Positions 1 to 5,264 of a stretch of 5,264 nt of DNA are shown here, one piece after another. The notes under the pieces are model-generated. The model was not told where the DNA came from and made no database searches. It worked only from the letters and a program-made list of their open reading frames with translations. Every line of letters starts with the position of its first letter. Position 1 is the stretch's first letter. Source of the DNA: Pseudomonadota bacterium (lineage in GTDB: Bacteria; Pseudomonadota; Gammaproteobacteria; Burkholderiales; SG8-39); contig JAJZUK010000120.1 in NCBI GenBank assembly GCA_021847125.1, forward strand, positions 1 to 5,264. Direction: 5' to 3'. The position numbers and the translations under genes are program-made.

Positions 1-1465
1 TCAATTCGTCGTCGATCACCAGCACCTTGGCGCCGGCCAGGGCGGTCGCATCATCGGCTGCCGCCGCGCTCGGCACATAAGGCGATGCGCTTTGCGCTTT
101 CAGCCGCGCCAGGTTCACGGAGAAAGTCGACCCGCTCCCGGGCTGGCTGGTCAACTGCACTTCCAGCCCCAGCAGCCGCGCCAGCCGGCGCACGATCGCA
201 AGTCCCAGGCCCAAACCATTGGTGCGATCGCGCTCGGGATTGCCGATCTGGTAGAACTCCTCGAATATGCGCTCGCGCTCGGACTCGGGGATGCCCGCGC
301 CGGTATCGCGCACCGCGATGGTCACGGCGCGTTCATCGCGTTCGGCAATCAAGTCAACGCCGCCCGACACCGTGTACTTGAACGCGTTGTCCACCAGATT
401 GCGCACCACGCGCTCCAGCAGCACCGGATCGGTCTGCACCTCGGCGTCGACCGGCGCGACGCGGAAGCTCAGGCCCTTGTCGCGCGCCACCGGCCGGTAA
501 TCCGCCTCGATGCGCTCGATCAGCGCTTTTACGTTCACGCGTTGCAGCTCCGGCCTCACCGCCCCCGCATCGAGTTTGGAGATGTCGAGCAGCGCGTCCA
601 CCAACGTCGACAGCGAGGCGAGCGCCTGATTGATATGGCCTGCGATCTCGCCGGTCGTGGGGTCCGCCGTGCGCAGCGTCAGGGTCGCACTGAACAGCGA
701 CAGGGCATGCAGCGGCTGGCGCAAGTCGTGGCTCGCTGCCGCGAGGAATTGCGACTTGGCCCGGTTCGCCGCCTCCGCGCGGTCGCGTGCGAGCGATACC
801 TCCTGCCGCTCGCGCTCCAGCGCTTCGAGCAGGCGCTGGTTTTCGTAACGGATCAGAAAGGATTCGCGCACCACGCGTTCATTGGCGCGCACAAAAATAA
901 GCTGGGCCAAGCCGAACAGCGCGATTACCAGCGCCACAGCGATGCTCTGCGCATCGCCCGCCAGAACCCACATCAGCGCAAGAGGCAGCAGCGCAGGCCC
1001 GACGTAGGCATAAAACACGCGCGCATAGGCAGCCAAGTTGGATACGCCGCCTGCGATCCAGCACACGAGGATCATGGTGAGCAGCGCCCTGCCCTCTGGA
1101 TCCAAGTAGGGAAAGAACAGCGGCCCTGCCGAACCCGTGACCACGCCCGCCACGAAGCCATACGACACCAAGTTGTCGAGGGCGCGCTGCACGTCGGTGA
1201 GCAGGCCGTTCCACAGGTGCCGCGCGTAGGCTCGACCCGCCCACGGCAGCAGAATCTGGATTACTCCCCATAGCCCTACCAGATGCAAGGGCACACTGCC
1301 CGAAACGATATAGGCGAGAACGCCGGCTACGATGATGACCATGAACGGCGAGCGCATCGCCTGTCGCAGCAACAGTTCGAGCTGCTGGCGCCGCAGGAGT
1401 GCCAGCCGAACCGGATCCTCGTCCGCGGGCGGCGCCGCGGCCTCGCCCGGGACGGCGACACCCAT
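1..1465 (-). CDS. Membrane-bound hybrid sensor histidine kinase (3' end cut by window)
   Basis: Autophosphorylating sensor kinase in the inner membrane, the likely partner of the response regulator just upstream. The first 488 residues are visible. The order is a cytoplasmic N-terminus, about six hydrophobic segments (roughly 41-56, 60-75, 102-118, 128-147, 151-169, 174-192), a charged coiled-coil linker (about 206-240), the dimerisation/phosphoacceptor H-box SHDLRQPLHAL with His246, then the ATPase domain. That domain has the N-box NLVDNAFKYT (Asn360), the G1 box DTGAGIP (Asp387) and the G2 box GLGLG (417-421). After an Ala/Ser-rich linker, AKVLVIDDEL at the very end is the beta-1 and acidic pocket (Asp485, Asp486) of a receiver domain, so the protein is a hybrid kinase whose receiver lies outside the window. 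No PAS or known periplasmic sensor domain is seen, so the signal is probably sensed by the membrane part; the ligand is unknown. The start at 1465 has no clear Shine-Dalgarno; Met37 (1357) is a possible alternative. The gene begins 10 bases after the regulator stop, so the two are probably co-transcribed and coupled. Confidence 0.93.
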   Translation of the reverse strand, partial: MGVAVPGEAAAPPADEDPVRLALLRRQQLELLLRQAMRSPFMVIIVAGVLAYIVSGSVPLHLVGLWGVIQILLPWAGRAYARHLWNGLLTDVQRALDNLVSYGFVAGVVTGSAGPLFFPYLDPEGRALLTMILVCWIAGGVSNLAAYARVFYAYVGPALLPLALMWVLAGDAQSIAVALVIALFGLAQLIFVRANERVVRESFLIRYENQRLLEALERERQEVSLARDRAEAANRAKSQFLAAASHDLRQPLHALSLFSATLTLRTADPTTGEIAGHINQALASLSTLVDALLDISKLDAGAVRPELQRVNVKALIERIEADYRPVARDKGLSFRVAPVDAEVQTDPVLLERVVRNLVDNAFKYTVSGGVDLIAERDERAVTIAVRDTGAGIPESERERIFEEFYQIGNPERDRTNGLGLGLAIVRRLARLLGLEVQLTSQPGSGSTFSVNLARLKAQSASPYVPSAAAADDATALAGAKVLVIDDEL

Positions 1466-1475
1466 TGCGGATATT

Positions 1476-2129
1476 TCAGCCAAACCGCAACCCCAGCTTG
1501 GCCGCGGCGTAGACCGCCTCGGTGCGGTTGTGCACGCCCAGGGCCTGGAACACGGCGGAAAGGTGAGCCTTGACCGTGCCTTCGGATACTTCCAGCTCGC
1601 GCGCGATCGCCTTGTTCGGTTTGCCTTTGATGACGCGCCGCAGCACCTCCATCTGCCGCGGCGTCAGACGGGAAAGCGCGGCGGCGTCCTGGCCGGCATC
1701 AGCCGCGGAGGGTCGCGGCGAAAAGTCCGCATGCGCGGCTTTGAGCACGCCCGGCGGCAGGTACACACCATGGGCCAGCACCAGGCGCAGGGCGTCGATC
1801 AGCACCTCCGGCGTGGCCGATTTCGGAATGAAACCCATGGCGCCGCCATCGATCGCGGCGCGCACCACCTCCGGATCGTCCTCGGCGGAGAGCACCACCA
1901 ACGGCGTGCCGGGGACCGCGGTGCGCAGCGCGGCGAGCGCATCCATGCCGTTCAAGCCCGGCATCCTGAGATCGAGCAGCACCAGGTCGTAGCCGCGCGC
2001 GCCAACCAGCTCCAGCGCCTGCTCCGCGCTGCTCGCCTCGTCCATCTTCAAATCGGCATCCAGGCTGCGCAGCAGGAACCGCATGCCGCCGCGGAGCAAG
2101 GGGTGATCGTCTACCAGCAGGATATGCAT
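1476..2129 (-). CDS. NarL/FixJ-family response regulator (receiver plus LuxR-type HTH)
   Basis: Cytoplasmic DNA-binding response regulator of 217 residues, the usual length for the family. The receiver domain (about 1-120) has the acidic pair Asp7-Asp8, phosphoacceptor Asp53 in LLDLRMPGLNG, Ser81 of the switch and Lys103 in FIPKS. After a variable Ala/Pro/Asp-rich linker, the LuxR-type HTH spans about 152-217, with LTPRQMEVL, NKAIARELEVSEGTVKAHL (recognition helix around 182-193) and LGVHNRTEAV. Phosphorylation by the adjacent hybrid kinase is the natural expectation. The start at 2129 (MHILLVDDH) matches where receiver domains normally begin. An in-frame ATG at 2144 would add MRRLA, and neither start has a strong Shine-Dalgarno. 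The reading frame stays open far upstream, antisense to the CoA-transferase, but that extension is not coding. Targets are unknown. The inverted repeat in the upstream divergent region is a candidate binding site, for control of the system itself, of the CoA-transferase, or of both. Confidence 0.95.
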   Translation of the reverse strand: MHILLVDDHPLLRGGMRFLLRSLDADLKMDEASSAEQALELVGARGYDLVLLDLRMPGLNGMDALAALRTAVPGTPLVVLSAEDDPEVVRAAIDGGAMGFIPKSATPEVLIDALRLVLAHGVYLPPGVLKAAHADFSPRPSAADAGQDAAALSRLTPRQMEVLRRVIKGKPNKAIARELEVSEGTVKAHLSAVFQALGVHNRTEAVYAAAKLGLRFG

Positions 2130-2188
2130 CGCAAGCCGCCGCATGGGTGTATCGGCCCCAGAATACCGCAGCCGAGGGCCCGACGCAT

Positions 2189-2204
2189 CTAGCCATTCGG
2201 CTAG
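2189..2204. promoter_or_regulatory. Perfect inverted repeat, candidate operator in divergent promoter region
   Basis: CTAGCC, a 4-base spacer ATTC, then GGCTAG: six-base arms with perfect symmetry. It sits in the 123 bases between the divergent response regulator and CoA-transferase genes. On the minus strand, a -10-like TATTCT (2165-2160) lies such that the repeat would centre about 43 bases before the transcription start, the classical place for an activator touching the -35 region. No good -35 hexamer accompanies it, which fits an activator-dependent promoter. On the plus side only weak hexamers are seen (GAAAAT at 2217-2222). Dimeric LuxR-type regulators bind short inverted repeats of this kind, so the neighbouring regulator is the obvious candidate. 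The symmetry is seen directly; the role is inferred. Confidence 0.45.
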
Positions 2205-2252
2205 GGCCTGTTGTGAGAAAATGCGCCCTGTCGCAACATCACTGGAACCGCA

Positions 2253-3446
2253 ATGCAACAGCCCCTTGAAGGCGTCAAGATCCTCGACCTGAGCCACGCA
2301 CTGGCCGGACCGTTCTGCTCGACCATGCTCGCCGACTACGGCGCGCAGGTGATCAAAATCGAGCCGCCCGGCCTGGGCGACATTTCGCGCGCCTGGGGCA
2401 CGGAACTGCCCGGCGGGGAGACGGATTATTTCGCCAGCCTGCATCGCAACAAGCAGGGCATGGTGCTGGACCTGAAGAACCCGCAGGGCAAGGAGACCTT
2501 CCTGCGCCTGCTCGAGCGCTGCGACGTGGTGCTGGAGAATTACCGCGCCGGCGCGCTGACCAAGCTGGGGCTGGACTACGCGACGGCGCAAAAGCGCAAT
2601 CCCGGCATCATCTACTGCTCGATTTCCGGCTTCGGCCAGGACGGCCCCTACCGCGACCGCCCGGCGCTCGACCTGATCTTGCAGGCCGAGAGCGGCATGG
2701 TCAGCGTCACCGGCGAAGCAGGCGGCCACGGGGCGCGCGCCGGCGTGTCGATCGCCGACCTGACCGCCGGCATGAACGCCGCTTTCGGCATCATGCTGGC
2801 CCTCAGGGTAAAGGAAAAAAGCGGGATCGGACAGGCGATAGACGTGTCGATGATGGAGGGGCAGCTCGCGCTGCTCGGCACCATGATCTCGAACTACTGC
2901 TGGACCGGAGAAATCCCCAAGCCCATGGGCACGGCGTACAAGGCCCTGTTGCCGTATCAGACGTTTCAGACCAAGACGCGCGATCTGGCGCTGGCCGTGG
3001 GCAGCGAAAAACTGTGGAAAGTGTTTTGCCCGGTAATCGGCTGTCCGGAACTTGCCAACGATCCGCGCTATGTCACCAATGTCGACCGCGCGCGCAATCG
3101 CGACAGCCTGGTCGCAAGCTTGCAGCAGGCATTTCTCACCCGCAGTTACGAGGAGTGGGAGGAACTGCTGACCGAGAACGGCATTCCGGTCGGCGCCATC
3201 AATAACCTGGCCCAGGTGGTCGATCACCCGCAGGTAAAGGCGCGCGGCTCCATCGTCGAGATCGAGCATCCGCGCGCCGGAAAGATTCGGGTCGTGGGCG
3301 TCCCGGTGCGCCTGTCGGCGACACCGGGCGCGGTGCGCACGCCGTCGCCGCGGCTGGGCGAGCACACCGATGTGGTTCTGCGGGAACTGCTAGGGTTGGG
3401 CGCAGAGGAAATCGACGCGCTGCGCGCCGCCGGCGCCCTGGGTTGA
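2253..3446 (+). CDS. Class III CoA-transferase (CaiB/BaiF family)
   Basis: Moves coenzyme A from an acyl-CoA donor to a carboxylic acid acceptor in the cytoplasm. At 397 residues it has the normal full length for the family. Typical features are the N-terminal LEGVKILDLSHALAGPFCS, LADYGAQVIKIEPPGLGD (about 26-43), the HRNKQGMVLDLKNPQG segment (64-79), VVLENYRAG (92-100), and ISGFGQDGPYRDRPALDLI (124-142). Asp169, in GVSIADLTAGM, aligns with the catalytic aspartate that forms the aspartyl-CoA anhydride in formyl-CoA transferase. The C-terminal part carries NGIPVGAINNLAQVVDHPQ (about 310-328) and the closing PSPRLGEHTDVVL. Family members act on oxalate, carnitine, succinate/aryl-succinate, mesaconate, bile acids and others, and the substrate here cannot be read from sequence. 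The start at 2253 has a weak TGGAA five bases upstream and matches the family N-terminus. The gene stands alone on its strand, divergent from the two-component regulator and convergent with the cytochrome gene, and ends at a strong palindrome. Confidence 0.95.
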   Translation: MQQPLEGVKILDLSHALAGPFCSTMLADYGAQVIKIEPPGLGDISRAWGTELPGGETDYFASLHRNKQGMVLDLKNPQGKETFLRLLERCDVVLENYRAGALTKLGLDYATAQKRNPGIIYCSISGFGQDGPYRDRPALDLILQAESGMVSVTGEAGGHGARAGVSIADLTAGMNAAFGIMLALRVKEKSGIGQAIDVSMMEGQLALLGTMISNYCWTGEIPKPMGTAYKALLPYQTFQTKTRDLALAVGSEKLWKVFCPVIGCPELANDPRYVTNVDRARNRDSLVASLQQAFLTRSYEEWEELLTENGIPVGAINNLAQVVDHPQVKARGSIVEIEHPRAGKIRVVGVPVRLSATPGAVRTPSPRLGEHTDVVLRELLGLGAEEIDALRAAGALG

Positions 3447-3450
3447 GAGC

Positions 3451-3480
3451 GATATGCCAGGCGGATCCGCCTGGCATATC
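3451..3480. terminator. Perfect 30-bp palindrome, candidate bidirectional terminator
   Basis: The arm GATATGCCAGGCGGA is followed directly by its exact reverse complement, so the RNA of either strand can fold into a 13-bp stem with a GATC loop. It begins 4 bases after the CoA-transferase stop and its right end shares two bases with the cytochrome stop codon on the opposite strand, exactly where convergent transcription must end. On the plus strand it is followed by a moderately T-rich stretch (AGTTGTTCTTTGCT). The minus side has no T-run. Termination in both directions is therefore an inference, stronger for the plus strand. Confidence 0.75.
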
Positions 3481-3862
3481 AGTTGTTCTTTGCTCCCTCG
3501 TTCACCCACACCTTGAGCGTTTCGATGTCCTTGTCCGGGAGCTTCTCGCGGCCGTGCGGCATGCGGATCGAAGCGTGCGCGCGGCCTTCCACCAGCATGT
3601 TGAGCGAACTCGAGAGCGCGTCGCCGGGCTTGACCAGCGGCCCGTATTTCCCCCCCTTCATCAGGCCCTGATAGCTGGTGGTATCCAGCCCGCTCGCGAC
3701 GTAACCTTTCTGGCCCGGCGCATGGCATTCGGCGCAGTACTTCGAAAGTATAGGCTGCACCTCCTTGGTGTAGCTCACGCCCGAAGGTGCGCACGCTGAC
3801 ACCGCAAGCGCCGCGAGCACCGCGAAAGCGCTGTTCGATACCGCCTTGGACCCGGCATTCAT
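3479..3862 (-). CDS. Mono-heme c-type cytochrome lipoprotein (planctomycete-type cytochrome c fold)
   Basis: Small electron-transfer protein of 127 residues, expected to be exported and lipid-anchored. The N-terminus has a short positively charged stretch and hydrophobic core ending in a lipobox, VSAC, with Cys24 as the lipidation site. The mature part begins YTKEVQPILSKYCAECH, with the heme-binding CxxCH at 43-47. GGKYGP (70-75) and RMPHG (Met101, likely sixth heme ligand) follow, ending LKVWVNEGAKNN. The spacing of PIL, CxxCH, GG..GP, MP and W(V/I)..GA resembles the small cytochrome domain first described in planctomycete proteins, here alone rather than fused to other domains. The start at 3862 is supported by AGGGAGA (3875-3869) six bases upstream. 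The gene lies 80 bases after the SDR on the same strand and has its own promoter candidate. Its redox partner is unknown; no oxidase or dehydrogenase complex is visible next to it. Assignment as a cytochrome is firm, the role is not. Confidence 0.92.
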   Translation of the reverse strand: MNAGSKAVSNSAFAVLAALAVSACAPSGVSYTKEVQPILSKYCAECHAPGQKGYVASGLDTTSYQGLMKGGKYGPLVKPGDALSSSLNMLVEGRAHASIRMPHGREKLPDKDIETLKVWVNEGAKNN

Positions 3863-3890
3863 AACTCATCTCCCTGTTGCTGACCTCGCG

Positions 3891-3919
3891 AATCTACCCC
3901 AGCGGGGCTCAGATGGCAA
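3891..3919 (-). promoter_or_regulatory. Candidate sigma-70 promoter for the cytochrome gene
   Basis: Read on the minus strand, TTGCCA (3919-3914, five of six matches to the -35 consensus), a 17-base spacer and TAGATT (3896-3891, four of six to the -10 consensus). Transcription would start near 3884, giving a leader of about 22 bases that contains the AGGGAGA Shine-Dalgarno. The spacer contains a small CCCC-AGC-GGGG symmetry. The spacing and position are good for a predicted promoter; there is no experimental support. Confidence 0.55.
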
Positions 3920-3942
3920 TCGACGCGCCGTATCGACCAACA

Positions 3943-4782
3943 TCAGCCTTCGATGCCGAACGCGCGCTTCATGCCGCGCAGCCCTTCCTGGTGCTGGCTC
4001 CATAGCCGCCCGCCTATCACGCCGCCGTCGACGACCAGGTCGTGGCCGTTGACGAAGCTCGAATCGTCGCTCGCCAGGAACACGGCCGCGAGGGCGATGT
4101 CCTCGGTCAGGCCCGCACGCGGGATCGGCTGCATCTTGGCCAGGCCGGCCTTGATCACCTCCGCAGTCTGCTCCGCCTTGTCCGTGGGCAGGCCCAGCGC
4201 CTTGCCGAAGATGCCGGTGGCAATACCGCCCGGGGAAATCGAATTGACGCGCACGCTCGCCTCGCCGAGCTGCATCGCAACGCAGCGCGTCAGGTGCACC
4301 ACCGCGGCCTTCGCCGCGGAATAGATCATGGACGAAGACAGGCCGGCGCGATGCGCCGCCACCGATCCGTTGTTGATGATGCTGCCCGAGCGCTGCTTCA
4401 GCATGACCGGCGCAACGTGCTTCATGCCCAGCATCACCGAACGCACCAGTACCGCCATCGCCTGATCGTAGCCCTCGACCGGAATGCCCTCGATGCCGCC
4501 TGTCGGCGCCGGCCCGCCGGCGTTGTTGAACATGCAGTCGATGCGTCCGTGCCTATCCAGCGCGAAATCGATCAGCGCTTTCACCTGCGCTTCCATCGTG
4601 ACATCGGTCTTGACGAAATCGCAGCCGGCGCCGATGGACGCGGCGACGGCCGCACCTTCGGCCTCGCGCCGCCCCGCGATCACCAGCTTCGCGCCCTCGG
4701 CGGCGAAAATCTCCGCCGTGCGCTTGCCGATGCCGCTGGTGGCGCCGGTGATGATGCACACCTTGTCCTTGAGCCTGTTCAT
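3943..4782 (-). CDS. Classical short-chain dehydrogenase/reductase (SDR)
   Basis: NAD(P)-dependent oxidoreductase of 279 residues, probably cytoplasmic, interconverting an alcohol and a ketone. It has the Rossmann cofactor motif TGATSGIG (12-19), the second-strand end AGRRE (36-40; two arginines and no acidic residue, which hints at NADP(H)), DV at 60-61, NNAGG (86-90), and the active site Ser140, Tyr154, Lys158 in the YSAAK arrangement. PGGIATGIF follows at 184-192, and the family C-terminal FVNGHDLVVDGG is present. An extra tail of roughly 20 residues (GRLWSQHQEGLRGMKRAFG) extends past the usual end. The usual tetrad asparagine in the VNLxGVFLGMKH region is absent: the equivalent stretch reads VLVRSVMLGMKH, with Leu112 in that place. 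The start at 4782 has GGGAG (4792-4788) five bases upstream. It lies 55 bases after the cyclase stop on the same strand and upstream of the cytochrome. The substrate cannot be told from sequence; names such as 3-oxoacyl reductase or cyclohexanol dehydrogenase would be guesses. Confidence 0.95.
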   Translation of the reverse strand: MNRLKDKVCIITGATSGIGKRTAEIFAAEGAKLVIAGRREAEGAAVAASIGAGCDFVKTDVTMEAQVKALIDFALDRHGRIDCMFNNAGGPAPTGGIEGIPVEGYDQAMAVLVRSVMLGMKHVAPVMLKQRSGSIINNGSVAAHRAGLSSSMIYSAAKAAVVHLTRCVAMQLGEASVRVNSISPGGIATGIFGKALGLPTDKAEQTAEVIKAGLAKMQPIPRAGLTEDIALAAVFLASDDSSFVNGHDLVVDGGVIGGRLWSQHQEGLRGMKRAFGIEG

Positions 4783-4800
4783 CCTGTCTCCCAGAGAGTG

Positions 4801-4838
4801 CGCTGCGCCGCGCAGCGATGGGCGGCCGGTCGGCCGCC
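4801..4838 (-). terminator. Two tandem GC-rich hairpins between cyclase and SDR genes
   Basis: Two perfect inverted repeats lie back to back: GGCGGCCG-GT-CGGCCGCC (4821-4838), which runs into the cyclase stop codon, and CGCTGCG-CCG-CGCAGCG (4801-4817). They fill most of the 55-base gap, ending just before the SDR Shine-Dalgarno. Neither is followed by a T-run on the minus strand, so they are not textbook intrinsic terminators. They may be a partial terminator, an mRNA-stabilising 3' structure or a Rho-assisted end. The symmetry is certain, the function is inferred. Confidence 0.45.
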
Positions 4839-5264
4839 TACTTGCTTTCCATCACCCAGACGCCGTTCCAGTCGCCGCCGGGCGGGTGCTCGGCGAGGTG
4901 CCGGCAGCGTTCGACATAGAGCTTGGCCGCCTTGTCCGCCGGGTTCATGGCCGCCACTTCCGAAAACTGCTTTACCGCATCGCTCCACTTGCCCTGGCGA
5001 TACTTGGCGAGCCCGTCGCGGAAATAGCCCAGCGCGTCGACCAGCTGCGGGTAGGTCTCGTCCGTATGGTAGTCGAGGATTTCGTGGATCGCGACCGGCT
5101 GCGTCTTGCCCTTGACCACCACCAGATCCAGTTCGCGCGTGCGGTAGGTGCCGCGCAGCTTGGAATAGGTGAACTCGCTCACCAGGATATGGCTGCCGTA
5201 CTGCTTGCACGCCGACTCCAGGCGCGAGGCGAGATTCACGCCGTCGCCGATGATGGTGTAGTCC
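4838..5264 (-). CDS. Class III adenylate/guanylate cyclase, C-terminal part (5' end cut by window)
   Basis: Cyclic-nucleotide synthase making cAMP (or cGMP) from ATP (GTP). The visible 142 residues start inside the catalytic domain with DYTIIGDGVNLASRLES, containing the Asn (codon 5236-5234) and Arg (codon 5224-5222) of the NxxxR transition-state motif, then the family end of the domain, RELDLVVVKGKTQPVAIHEIL. The residue seven before the NxxxR asparagine is Thr rather than Asp, which is the class IIIb pattern for adenine recognition. After the catalytic domain comes a tail of about 75 residues with a TPR-like helical pair (ALGYFRDGLAKYRQGKWSDAV and following) ending in GDWNGVWVMESK. This tail is common in bacterial cyclases that carry N-terminal sensor domains such as CHASE2, but the N-terminus is outside the window so the sensor is unknown. 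The GTG at 5239 is the internal Val of GDGVNLAS, not a start. Stop is TAG at 4840-4838. Confidence 0.93.
   Translation of the reverse strand, partial: DYTIIGDGVNLASRLESACKQYGSHILVSEFTYSKLRGTYRTRELDLVVVKGKTQPVAIHEILDYHTDETYPQLVDALGYFRDGLAKYRQGKWSDAVKQFSEVAAMNPADKAAKLYVERCRHLAEHPPGGDWNGVWVMESK

Noticed and set aside
92..1273. Long plus-strand open frame of 393 codons opposite the histidine kinase
   Set aside because: The opposite strand encodes all the kinase boxes in order. The predicted product is rich in Arg, His and Gln with no family features, as expected from the antisense of a high-GC gene.
2211..2239. Possible sigma-70 promoter TTGTGA-17-CAACAT for the CoA-transferase
   Set aside because: The -10 match is only three of six, and the implied transcription start would lie about 7 bases from the ATG, leaving no room for the ribosome-binding site.
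2130..3365. Upstream extension of the response regulator frame to 629 codons
   Set aside because: The extension lies antisense to a well-recognised CoA-transferase, and receiver domains begin at about the Met at 2129. The open frame is a GC effect.
3390..3869. Overlapping minus-strand frame of 159 codons starting at the ATG inside the cytochrome Shine-Dalgarno region
   Set aside because: It is a different frame from the cytochrome, which has signal peptide, heme motif and proper spacing. This frame also reads through the palindrome and into the antisense of the CoA-transferase.
4042..5115. Plus-strand open frame of 357 codons across the SDR and cyclase
   Set aside because: It is antisense to two clear genes and has an Arg/His/Ala-rich product without recognisable domains.
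4838..5239. Small separate gene of 133 codons starting at GTG 5239
   Set aside because: The GTG is the internal valine of the cyclase motif GDGVNLASR, and the frame continues upstream to the window edge with DYTIIGD, so this is the tail of a larger gene.

Overview
The window is a gene-dense, high-GC stretch of bacterial chromosome. The CoA-transferase, the SHDLRQPLHAL-type histidine kinase and the class III cyclase with a helical tail suggest a Proteobacterium, most likely a Betaproteobacterium (Burkholderiales or similar). That placement rests on the general look of the proteins, not on a marker gene. There are six protein-coding genes, two of them cut by the window edges. I see no RNA genes, CRISPR arrays, insertion sequences or other mobile DNA. 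No stretch longer than about 125 bases lacks a gene.

Left part (1-2129, minus strand): a two-component system read right to left. A NarL/FixJ-type response regulator (2129-1476) is followed after 10 bases by a membrane-bound hybrid histidine kinase (from 1465). The kinase runs off the left edge just as its C-terminal receiver domain begins.

Middle (2130-3446): a 123-base divergent intergenic region holds a perfect inverted repeat, CTAGCC-ATTC-GGCTAG, which could be an operator for the regulator. A complete class III (CaiB/BaiF or Frc-type) CoA-transferase follows on the plus strand. It ends at a perfect 30-base palindrome that separates it from the convergent genes to the right.

Right part (3479-5264, minus strand), in transcription order: the C-terminal end of a class III adenylate/guanylate cyclase, two GC-rich hairpins, a short-chain dehydrogenase/reductase (SDR), and a small mono-heme cytochrome c lipoprotein. 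The cytochrome has a good candidate sigma-70 promoter of its own.

The CoA-transferase and SDR are both enzyme types common in acyl-CoA or alcohol/ketone catabolism, and the divergent two-component system is a plausible controller of the CoA-transferase. This link is inferred from position only. I find no strong evidence for a wholly new system. The points most worth checking are the inverted repeat in the divergent promoter region, the SDR lacking the usual tetrad asparagine, and the isolated cytochrome lipoprotein.
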